Shown: positions 18,200-25,196 of the stretch, piece by piece
Position numbering within the stretch: the first letter of the stretch is position 1
Layout: every line of letters starts with the position of its first letter
Assembly (NCBI GenBank): GCA_963756525.1
Contig: CAVWNR010000005.1
Location: forward strand, 57,462-121,461
Source of the DNA: CAVWNR01 sp963756525
GTDB taxonomy: Bacteria; Actinomycetota; Actinomycetes; Mycobacteriales; Jatrophihabitantaceae
Length of the DNA: 64,000 nucleotides
Reading direction: 5' to 3'
Program-made: the position numbers and the translations under genes
The notes under the pieces: generated by a model
Seen by the model: only the letters and a program-made list of their open reading frames with translations
Told to the model about the DNA's origin: nothing
Database searches by the model: none

Positions 18200-18214
18200 G
18201 ATCAACAGTTGATC
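18200..18214. terminator. 15-bp palindrome between convergent etfA and EamA genes
   Basis: GATCAAC-A-GTTGATC is a perfect 7-bp inverted repeat, flanked by GCGT (18193-18196) and ACGC further out. It lies between two convergent stop codons and could act as a bidirectional terminator, though without a T-run, or as a protein-binding site. Confidence 0.35.
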
Positions 18215-18231
18215 ACGGACGCTGACGGACA

Positions 18232-19092
18232 TCAGACGTTGAGCAGCAGGACACCGCCCGCGACCAGCACCGTCGCGACGACGCGCCACCGGCCGAACGC
18301 CTCGTTGAACACCAGCGCGCCGATCGCGGCGCCGATGACCACGCTCGTCTCGCGCAGCGCGGCGACCGGTCCGAGCGCGCCGTGGGCTTGCGCCCACAGC
18401 ACCAGCCCGTACGCCGCCAGCGAGAGCGCGCCGGCGGCCAGCCCGACGCTCAGGTGCGGCCGCGCGTCCCGCCAGAGCCGGTTCCGGCGGAGGGCCAGCA
18501 CCGCGAGGGGCAGGACGGGACCCTGCGCGAGGAACAGCCAGCCGGTGTAGCCGGCGACGCTGGCCGAGTGCCGCACGCCGAGCCCGTCGACCGTGCTGTA
18601 GGCGGCGATGGTCACGCCGGTGAGCAGCGCGGCCACGATGGCCGGCAGCTGGACCCGCGTTGGCACACCCGCGGAGAACACCAGGCAGGCCAGCCCCGCA
18701 GAGATCTGGGCCATGCCGAGCAGCCCGACCGCGGAGAGGCGCTCGCCGGCGAAGGCGGCCGCTGCGATCGCCACCAGCCACGGCGACGTGCCCCGAGCCA
18801 GCGGATAGACCTGGCCGAACTCGCCGATCCGGTAGCAGCGCATGAGCAGCAGGTTGTAGCCGACCTGGAGCACGGCCGACGTGGCGAGATAGGGCCAGCT
18901 CGCCGTCGCCGGCGGTGCGGCCAGCAGCACGATGACCACGGCGCAGGCGGTCTCGGCGACGCCGATGAGCGCGAACCCGATCAGCTTGTCGGCGATCGAG
19001 TGCGCGATCGCGTTCCAGGTGGCGTGCAGCACCGCCGAGACCAGAACAGCGCCGACGACCGCCGCGGATATCGAGGCATGCGCGGCGCTCAC
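18232..19092 (-). CDS. EamA/DMT-family membrane transporter
   Basis: The 286-residue protein has about ten hydrophobic helices in two EamA repeats. The first half has ATWNAIAHS near the start and YPLARGTSPWLVAI at the end of its repeat; the second half has PVAALRETSVVIGAAIGALVFNEAFG, the typical EamA end. Members export amino acids, metabolites or drugs; the substrate is unknown. I place the start at GTG 19092, the first start that yields a compact N-terminus before helix 1. The upstream frame to 19416 lies inside the GH3 gene. The start codon abuts the 29-nt dispersed repeat also found in ligA. Confidence 0.82.
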   Translation of the reverse strand: MSAAHASISAAVVGAVLVSAVLHATWNAIAHSIADKLIGFALIGVAETACAVVIVLLAAPPATASWPYLATSAVLQVGYNLLLMRCYRIGEFGQVYPLARGTSPWLVAIAAAAFAGERLSAVGLLGMAQISAGLACLVFSAGVPTRVQLPAIVAALLTGVTIAAYSTVDGLGVRHSASVAGYTGWLFLAQGPVLPLAVLALRRNRLWRDARPHLSVGLAAGALSLAAYGLVLWAQAHGALGPVAALRETSVVIGAAIGALVFNEAFGRWRVVATVLVAGGVLLLNV

Positions 19093-19093
19093 T

Positions 19094-19122
19094 GCTCGCT
19101 CCGCAAGCGTCGCTCGGCGGCG
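19094..19122 (-). repeat. 29-nt dispersed repeat, copy 1 (before the EamA gene)
   Basis: The reverse complement of 19094-19122 is identical over 29 nt to 25216-25244 inside the start of ligA. Here the repeat ends 2 bp before the GTG start of the EamA gene, and the downstream bases GTGAGC are also shared with ligA, where they follow the repeat directly. Confidence 0.8.
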
Positions 19123-19136
19123 GTCACCCGCGAAAG

Positions 19137-20948
19137 CTACCGGCGGTAGGAGAGCCCCCACCCCCACGGGTACAGCGGCTGCGCCGGGTTGCCCGCCACC
19201 GGGACGGTCACCGGCAGGTGCCCGGTCGGGTTGGCGCCGAAGAGCACGTCGGCCACCGACTGCAGCGTGTTGGGCTGGTAGCCGTACGCGCCGATGAACG
19301 CCGGCACCGACGGGAAGTAGGCGACGTCGTACGGCGTGGCGAGCGCCACCGCGATCACCGGCTTGCCGGTGGCGATCAGCGCGTGCACGAGCTGCTGCTG
19401 GCCAGGATCGCCCCATGCGCTGTTCGTCGTCACCACGACGATGTCGTTCTGCTTCGCGGCCGCCACCGCGGCGGCGATGAGGGCCGAGCTCGGGCTGCCG
19501 CCGGTGTACACCAGCTGTGTCGTGACGCCGTGCGCCGCGATGTCGTTGGCCAGGGTCTGCGTCGAACTAGACCCCCAGCCGGTTACCAGCACGTGCTCGC
19601 CCGAGCCGTTCGCCAGCGGCAGCGTGTGATCCTCGTTCCTCACCAGGGTGATCGAGTGGCGGGCGACGCCGGCCATCGTCGCCAGCTGCGCGGGCGTGCC
19701 GACGCGGGAGGCGATCTGCGAGGTGTCGACGTACGGGTCGGTGAACAGGCCGAGCTTGTACTTCAGAGTGAGGATGCGCCGCACGGACTGGTCGATTCGT
19801 GCCTCGCTGATGGTGCCGTTCTGCACCGCCTGCAGGACCGCGTTGAACGAGTCGGTCAGGCTGTCGGGCATCAACAGCTCGTCGTCGCCGGCCTCGATCG
19901 CGTCGACGGCCCGTTGCGGCGACGGGATGTTCTCCAGCGCCGTGGCGCTGAGCGCATCGGTGGTCACCACGCCGTTGTAGTGCAACTCGCCGCGCAGCAG
20001 GCCGGTGACGATCGGTTCGGACATGCTCGCCGGCGCGCCGGACGGGTCCAGGGCCGGGGCCACGATGTGCGCCGCCATGATCACGTCGATGCCGGATGCG
20101 ATCGCCGCCCGGAACGGCGGCAGGTCGTTGCGCTCGAACTGGGCGCGGGTCTCGTCGGTGACCGCGATGCCGGTGTCGGTGTTCACGGTCGTGCTGCCCA
20201 GTCCGGGGAAGTGCTTGGCGGTCGCGCCCTCACCGGCACCGAGCTGGAAGCCGAGCACGGACGTGGCGGTGAGCGCCGAGACCATCGCCGGGTTGTCGCC
20301 GAACGAGCGCGGCCCGTCGGCGGTGTTGGCCGGGTTGGTGTTCACGTCGACAACGGGCGCGTTGTCGACGTTGATGCCCATCGCCCGCAGCTGCTGGCCG
20401 CTCGCCTGCGCGTCGCGGAACGCGTCGATCGGCGAGAACGTCGCGCCGGTGGCCATCTCACCGGGTGACACGGCTGCGGGTGCGCCGATGCGGACGACGT
20501 TGCCGCCCTCCTGGTCAGTGTTGATGATCAACGGGATCGCCGGCTGCTGCGCCATCGCCGCGTGCTGCAGCCCGTTGGAGAGCCCGCCGATCTGCTGCGG
20601 GGTCTGCAGGTTGCTCGTCCAGGCGAAGTAGATGATCCCGCCGAGGTGGTATTCCGCGATCAGCTGCGCGCCGTTGTCGACGCCGTACAGCGCCTGGTTC
20701 TGCGACGTGTACGCCGGATCCTCGGTGGTCGCGGTGTCGCCGTAGACGTAGGTGACGAACAGCTGGCCGATCTTCTGCGGCAGCGTCATGGCCGCGAGGG
20801 CCGCGTCGACCTGCCGGGCGATGCGGTCACTCGCCGTGCCGGCCGGGGCTGCGCTGGCAGGCGTAGCCACGGCGAAGGACACCGCGACCGCGACGACCGC
20901 GGCCAGCGCGAGAACGGTGCGTCGACGGGATCGTGCGGGGATGGCCAT
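19137..20948 (-). CDS. secreted GH3-family hydrolase, beta-N-acetylglucosaminidase (NagZ)-like
   Basis: The 603-residue protein has a signal peptide (RSRRRTVLALAAVVAVAVSF...ATPASA), then a GH3 barrel with INTDQEGG, AKHFPGLGSTTVNTDTG and the nucleophile region YNGVVTTDALSA, followed by a GH3 C-terminal domain (about 400-600). KHFPG is the hallmark of NagZ-type enzymes that remove GlcNAc, although the His of the KHFPGHG form is replaced by Leu-Gly here. The ATG at 20948 has a strong ribosome-binding site (AGGAGGAGCG). Two DasR-like operators 90-130 bp upstream support a role in amino-sugar metabolism. A beta-glucosidase activity is the alternative. Confidence 0.87.
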   Translation of the reverse strand: MAIPARSRRRTVLALAAVVAVAVSFAVATPASAAPAGTASDRIARQVDAALAAMTLPQKIGQLFVTYVYGDTATTEDPAYTSQNQALYGVDNGAQLIAEYHLGGIIYFAWTSNLQTPQQIGGLSNGLQHAAMAQQPAIPLIINTDQEGGNVVRIGAPAAVSPGEMATGATFSPIDAFRDAQASGQQLRAMGINVDNAPVVDVNTNPANTADGPRSFGDNPAMVSALTATSVLGFQLGAGEGATAKHFPGLGSTTVNTDTGIAVTDETRAQFERNDLPPFRAAIASGIDVIMAAHIVAPALDPSGAPASMSEPIVTGLLRGELHYNGVVTTDALSATALENIPSPQRAVDAIEAGDDELLMPDSLTDSFNAVLQAVQNGTISEARIDQSVRRILTLKYKLGLFTDPYVDTSQIASRVGTPAQLATMAGVARHSITLVRNEDHTLPLANGSGEHVLVTGWGSSSTQTLANDIAAHGVTTQLVYTGGSPSSALIAAAVAAAKQNDIVVVTTNSAWGDPGQQQLVHALIATGKPVIAVALATPYDVAYFPSVPAFIGAYGYQPNTLQSVADVLFGANPTGHLPVTVPVAGNPAQPLYPWGWGLSYRR

Positions 20949-21037
20949 TCGCTCCTCCTGCGTGCCGCGGGCGATAACGCCCGCTGCCCGCCTCGCCGGC
21001 TGTGCGCCACCCCCTGCGCGGCCGACGTGGCTGCCGA

Positions 21038-21053
21038 TGTGGTGTAGACCACT
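21038..21053. promoter_or_regulatory. DasR-like operator (dre), site 1
   Basis: TGTGGTGTAGACCACT reads on the minus strand AGTGGTCTACACCACA. Against the published DasR consensus A(C/G)TGGTCTAGACCA(C/G)T it differs only at one central base and the last base. It lies 90 bp upstream of the GH3 start codon. Binding by a DasR/GntR-family regulator is inferred from the match. Confidence 0.7.
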
Positions 21054-21062
21054 TGCCTGCAA

Positions 21063-21078
21063 ACTGGTCTACACCAGC
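21063..21078. promoter_or_regulatory. DasR-like operator (dre), site 2
   Basis: ACTGGTCTACACCAGC matches the DasR consensus at 14 of 16 positions. Its centre is 25 bp from that of site 1, about 2.4 helical turns, and together the two 12-bp cores form a perfect inverted repeat. The site also lies about 40 bp from the end of the DinB-type gene. Confidence 0.7.
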
Positions 21079-21113
21079 GCCGGTCCGCGCGGCAAGAGCT
21101 GCCGCGGACGCGA

Positions 21114-21575
21114 TCAGCGGCCGGCGCGGAGGATGTCGCGGGTGAGCTCCATCTGCCCGCGGTGCTGGGCCAGCTCCTCGTACACGTGCAACAGCGCGCC
21201 GCCCTGTGTCCGGCCCAGCGGCAGCGAGGCGTCCTGCGCAGCGACGCTGCCGCGTGGCGGCGCGGACGGGTCCAGACCGGTGAGATCAGCGGCCAGCTGC
21301 GCGCGGGCGGCGCGCACCCGTTCGACCAGCTCGGCGACCGATCCCGTCGCGCGGAACTCCGCCGGGCGGTCGCGGTGCACGGTGCGCCCGGCCACCACGT
21401 GCCCGGCCCAGTACTCCATGACGCCCAGGCAGTGGGTGAGGATCGCGTACGGCGAGTTCGCTCCGGGAAGGTCGGGCCGGCGGTTCGCCAGCTCGTCGCC
21501 GAGCTCGTCGACGATCGTCACCATCCCGTCGAGCGCGTCGTCCAGGTAGCTGAGGTAGTCCTCGACCGATATCAC
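21114..21575 (-). CDS. DinB/mycothiol-dependent family protein
   Basis: The 153-residue helical protein resembles the DinB_2/DUF664 four-helix family. ILTHCLGVMEYW gives one metal-ligand histidine after helix 2 and LLHVYEELAQHRGQM gives two more in helix 4. The family includes mycothiol-dependent maleylpyruvate isomerase and uncharacterised thiol transferases. The GTG start at 21575 (VISVEDYLSYLDDALDGM) fits the usual beginning; GTG 21593 is an alternative. The reading frame extends further without family similarity. Confidence 0.75.
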   Translation of the reverse strand: MISVEDYLSYLDDALDGMVTIVDELGDELANRRPDLPGANSPYAILTHCLGVMEYWAGHVVAGRTVHRDRPAEFRATGSVAELVERVRAARAQLAADLTGLDPSAPPRGSVAAQDASLPLGRTQGGALLHVYEELAQHRGQMELTRDILRAGR

Positions 21576-21652
21576 CGGGACAGCATCGCGCACGCGGCCC
21601 CGGACGCGGGGGCAGAATCGGCGATGCACCGACTCATGCGACGAGGGAGCCG

Positions 21653-21907
21653 ATGACGCGCACGATGTGGCGGTGGACGGTCGCCTTGACGATCCTCTTC
21701 GCGGCCGATCTCGCGGCATCCGTGCACGCCTACCTGACCTGGCACAAAAGCCCCAACGGGCCGACCGTCATGACGCTGGGTCAGCTGCTCGGCTTCGCGT
21801 CCTCGGCGACGCTGCTGGTGGTGATCTTGATGATCGTCGGCACCGGGATACGCGACAGCCTCCGACGGCGCCGTTTCGACCGGATATTGCGCCCGCCCAG
21901 ACCGTAG
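21653..21907 (+). CDS. small membrane protein, function unknown
   Basis: The 84-residue protein has two hydrophobic helices, WRWTVALTILFAADLAASVH (7-26) and LLGFASSATLLVVILMIVG (about 45-63), and a basic C-terminal tail (RRRRFDRILRPPRP). It ends 12 bp before the cysteine desulfurase gene. No family is recognised. Codon use is normal for the window, and its two-helix pattern with a basic tail makes a real gene likely. Confidence 0.55.
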   Translation: MTRTMWRWTVALTILFAADLAASVHAYLTWHKSPNGPTVMTLGQLLGFASSATLLVVILMIVGTGIRDSLRRRRFDRILRPPRP

Positions 21908-21919
21908 ACTTGGCCGGCG

Positions 21920-23095
21920 ATGCCCTACCTCGATCATGCGGCGACCACGCCGATGCTGCCCGGAGCCATCGAGGCCGTCACCGCGGCGATGGCCGAGGTC
22001 GGCAACCCGTCCTCGCTGCACGGCTCCGGTCGCCGGGCGCGTCGGCGGGTCGAGGAGTCGCGCGAACAGCTCGCTGCCGCGGTCGGCGCCCGCCCGTCCG
22101 AAGTGATCTTCACGGCCGGCGGCACCGAGGCCGACAACCTTGCTGTGAAGGGCATGTTCTGGGCTCGCCGGGGAGCAGACCCGCGCCGCCGCCGGGTGCT
22201 GGCCAGCGCGGTCGAGCACCACGCGGTGCTCGACGCCGTCGAGTGGCTGGGGGCGCACGAGGGCACGGCGGTCAGCTGGCTGCCGGTCGACGGCTACGGC
22301 ATGGTCGCGCCGGACACGCTGCGCGACGCGCTGCGTGACGCCCCCGACGCGGCGGCGCTCGTCACGATCATGTGGGCGAACAACGAGGTCGGCACGATCG
22401 AGCCGGTGTACGAGCTCGCCCAGATTGCGCACGAGTACGGCGTGCCGTTGCACACCGACGCGGTGCAGGCCGTCGGCGCGGTTCCGGTCGACTTCGCCGA
22501 GAGCGGCGCCGACGCGCTGACGCTGGCGGGGCACAAGATCGGCGGCCCGTTCGGGTCGGGCGCTGTGCTGCTGCGCCGCGACGCGGCATGCGTGCCGCTG
22601 CTGCACGGCGGCGGCCAGGAGCGTGACGTGCGGTCCGGCACGATCGACGCCCCGGGTGCGGTCGGGCTGGCGTACGCGGTTGCCGACGCGGTGCGCCGCC
22701 AGCCGGCCGAGGGCCGCCGGCTGGACGCGCTGCGCCGCCGGCTGGTCGACGGCGTGCGGGGCGTCGTCGACGACGTGTTGGTGAACGGGCATCCGGTCGA
22801 GCACCTGCCCGGCATCGCGCACCTGTCGTTCCCCGGCTGCGAGGGCGACTCGCTGCTCATGCTGCTCGACGCGCGCGGCATCGAATGCTCGACCGGGTCG
22901 GCGTGCTCGGCAGGAGTGGCCCAGCCGTCGCACGTGCTGCTGGCCATGGGCGCCGACCCGGCCCGCGCTCGGGGGTCGTTGCGTTTCTCGCTCGGGCACA
23001 CGTCGACGGAGGCCGACGTCGATGCGGTGGTCGACGCGATCGGGCCAGTGGTCGAGCGGGCCCGCCGCGCCGGCGTCACATCGGTGCTGACGTGA
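21920..23095 (+). CDS. iscS: cysteine desulfurase (IscS/NifS type)
   Basis: The 391-residue class V aminotransferase-fold enzyme has FTAGGTEADNLAVKG, VEHHAVLD, the PLP lysine in LAGHKIGGPFGSG (Lys206) and the persulfide cysteine in STGSACSAG (Cys329). It removes sulfur from cysteine and hands it on. Its stop overlaps the start of mnmA (GTGA), so the main acceptor is probably MnmA, which thiolates tRNA uridine 34. The ATG lies 9 nt after TAGACT (21905-21910), a possible leaderless promoter for the whole iscS-mnmA-MetE-like run. Confidence 0.95.
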   Translation: MPYLDHAATTPMLPGAIEAVTAAMAEVGNPSSLHGSGRRARRRVEESREQLAAAVGARPSEVIFTAGGTEADNLAVKGMFWARRGADPRRRRVLASAVEHHAVLDAVEWLGAHEGTAVSWLPVDGYGMVAPDTLRDALRDAPDAAALVTIMWANNEVGTIEPVYELAQIAHEYGVPLHTDAVQAVGAVPVDFAESGADALTLAGHKIGGPFGSGAVLLRRDAACVPLLHGGGQERDVRSGTIDAPGAVGLAYAVADAVRRQPAEGRRLDALRRRLVDGVRGVVDDVLVNGHPVEHLPGIAHLSFPGCEGDSLLMLLDARGIECSTGSACSAGVAQPSHVLLAMGADPARARGSLRFSLGHTSTEADVDAVVDAIGPVVERARRAGVTSVLT

Positions 23096-24174
23096 GGGTG
23101 CTCGCCGCGATGAGCGGCGGCGTCGACTCCGCGGTTGCCGCGGCCCGCGCGGTCGACGCCGGCCACGAGGTCACCGGCGTGCATCTCGCTCTGTCGGCTG
23201 CGCCCTCGTCGCTGCGTCACGGCGCGCGCGGCTGCTGCACCCTCGAGGACGCCGGTGACGCCCGGCGCACCGCCGACATCCTCGAGATCCCGTTCTACGT
23301 CTGGGATCTCGCCGAGCGGTTCCGCGCCGATGTGATCGACGACTTCGTCGCCGAATACGCGGCGGGGCACACCCCGAACCCGTGCTTGCGCTGCAACGAG
23401 AAGATCAAGTTCTCGGCCGTGCTGAACCGTGCGCTCGCGCTCGGGTTCGACGCGGTCGTGACCGGCCACCACGCCCGGCTGGTGGCCGGCCGGCTGATGC
23501 GCTCGGTCGACGCCGGCAAGGATCAGTCCTACGTCCTCGCCGTGCTGACGCCGCGGCAGCTCGCGCACGCGATCTTCCCGCTGGGCGGCTCGAGCAAGGT
23601 CGAGGTCCGCGCCGAGGCGGCCGCCCGTGGGCTCGCCGTGGCCGACAAGCCCGACTCGCACGACATCTGCTTCATCGCCGACGGCGACACCCGGGGCTTC
23701 CTCGCCCGGCGGATCGGGCCGCAGGACGGCCCGATCGTCGACGCGGCCAGCGGGGAGGTCGTCGGCCGCCACGCCGGGTCGTTCGGCTTCACGGTCGGGC
23801 AGCGGCGCGGCCTGCACCTCGACCGGCGCGCTCCGGGCGGCGACCCGCGCTACGTGCTGGAGATCCGGCCGGCCACCAACACCGTCGTCGTCGGACCGGG
23901 CGTGGCGCTGGACGCGGACGAGGTGGCGGCGCGCCGCCCGGTCTGGACGGCCGGCGCGGCGCCGGGGGAGGCGTTCGACTGCCTCGTGCAGCTGCGCGCG
24001 CACGGCATGGTCACGCCCGCCCGGGTGCGCCTGGACGGCGACGGCGTGACCGCCCGGCTCGCCGCCCCGCAGCGGGGCATCGCCGCCGGGCAGGCACTGG
24101 TGATGTACGACGGCGACACCGTCCTCGGCTCGGCCACCATCACATCCACCTGCCGAGACGCTGCTGCGGTATGA
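23092..24174 (+). CDS. mnmA: tRNA-specific 2-thiouridylase
   Basis: The 360-residue protein has the PP-loop AAMSGGVDSAVAAA, the catalytic cysteine in NPCLRCNEKIKF (Cys98), the second cysteine in DSHDICFI (Cys193), TGHHARL, and the C-terminal beta-barrel after GQRRGLH. It makes 2-thiouridine at position 34 of tRNA-Lys, -Glu and -Gln, using sulfur from the cysteine desulfurase encoded just upstream. GTG 23092 overlaps the iscS stop by 4 nt. tRNA-Gln and tRNA-Glu genes, potential substrates (the CTG/CTC isoacceptors here lack U34), are at 49.7 kb. Confidence 0.95.
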   Translation: MRVLAAMSGGVDSAVAAARAVDAGHEVTGVHLALSAAPSSLRHGARGCCTLEDAGDARRTADILEIPFYVWDLAERFRADVIDDFVAEYAAGHTPNPCLRCNEKIKFSAVLNRALALGFDAVVTGHHARLVAGRLMRSVDAGKDQSYVLAVLTPRQLAHAIFPLGGSSKVEVRAEAAARGLAVADKPDSHDICFIADGDTRGFLARRIGPQDGPIVDAASGEVVGRHAGSFGFTVGQRRGLHLDRRAPGGDPRYVLEIRPATNTVVVGPGVALDADEVAARRPVWTAGAAPGEAFDCLVQLRAHGMVTPARVRLDGDGVTARLAAPQRGIAAGQALVMYDGDTVLGSATITSTCRDAAAV

Positions 24175-25169
24175 GCCACCCCTGGTCGGCGGGAGCGGCG
24201 ACCGGCATCGGGTCCATGCCCGGCACCGACATCGAGGAGGCGTTGCGGGTCGTCTTCGGCGAGCTGCCGGACTTCCCACACCTGCCCGAGCTGCCCGCCC
24301 GCGGCGCCGGCGCGGACATGATCGGCCGCACGGCCGCGCTGCTCGTCGATCTACCGGTCGAGGTGCAGCCGTCGGGCTGGCGGCTCACCGCCCATCCCGG
24401 CCGCGACCTGCGCCGCGCGCGCGACCTGCTCGAACGCGACCTCGACGCGCTGCAGGCCCGGACCGACGGCTATGCGGGCCCGCTGAAGGTGCAGCTGGCC
24501 GGGCCGTGGACGCTCGCCGCCGGCGTCGAGCTGCCGTCGGGGCACCGGGTGGTGTCCGACCACGGTGCCGCGCGCGACCTGGCCGGGTCGTTGGTCGAGG
24601 GCCTGCGCGAGCACCTGACCGACCTGGCCCGCCGCGTGCCCGGGGCGGCGCTGGTGGTGCAGCTCGACGAGCCGGCGCTGCCCGCTGTGCTGGCGGGGAC
24701 GGTGCGCACGCCTTCCGGGTACGGCACCGTCGCCGCCATCGAGAGCAGCACCGCGGAGGACGCGCTGCGCGAGGTGCTGAGCGTCGCGCCGCAGGGCGGC
24801 CGCGTCGTGCACTGCTGCGCCGCCGGCGCACCGATCACGCTGCTGGGCGCCGCTGGCGCCGACGCGATCAGCCTGGACGCCTCTCGCCTCGGCGAGGCCG
24901 ACAACGACGCGGTCGGCGAGGCCGTCGAAGCGGGCGGGTCGCTGTGGCTCGGGGTGCTGCCCGGAACCGACGCCGCGATCACTCTCGACGCCGCGCGTGA
25001 ACCCATCCGCCGGCTGTGGAAGGCGCTGGGTTTCCCGCCGGAGCGGCTGGCCCAGTCCGTGGTGCCCACCCCGGCGTGCGGGCTGGCCGGCGCGAGCCCG
25101 GCGTACGTCCGGCGCACGCTGGCGGTTCTGCGCGACACCGGCAAAGCGCTGCTCGACGAGTCGGGCTGA
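24171..25169 (+). CDS. MetE-like (cobalamin-independent methionine synthase family) protein
   Basis: The 332-residue protein resembles only the C-terminal catalytic half of MetE: GSMPGTDIEEAL near the start, VQLDEPALPAVL, HCCAAGAP and TPACGLAGASPAYV, where the His, Cys, Glu and Cys residues match the zinc-binding set. Full MetE has about 750 residues, so this is a short, stand-alone core like archaeal MetE or mycobacterial Rv3015c. The methyl donor is unknown. Its ATG overlaps the mnmA stop by 4 nt (ATGA), placing it in the sulfur-relay operon. Confidence 0.85.
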   Translation: MSHPWSAGAATGIGSMPGTDIEEALRVVFGELPDFPHLPELPARGAGADMIGRTAALLVDLPVEVQPSGWRLTAHPGRDLRRARDLLERDLDALQARTDGYAGPLKVQLAGPWTLAAGVELPSGHRVVSDHGAARDLAGSLVEGLREHLTDLARRVPGAALVVQLDEPALPAVLAGTVRTPSGYGTVAAIESSTAEDALREVLSVAPQGGRVVHCCAAGAPITLLGAAGADAISLDASRLGEADNDAVGEAVEAGGSLWLGVLPGTDAAITLDAAREPIRRLWKALGFPPERLAQSVVPTPACGLAGASPAYVRRTLAVLRDTGKALLDESG

Positions 25170-25196
25170 CAGAGGCTGCCGGTAACGTCCGAGGAC

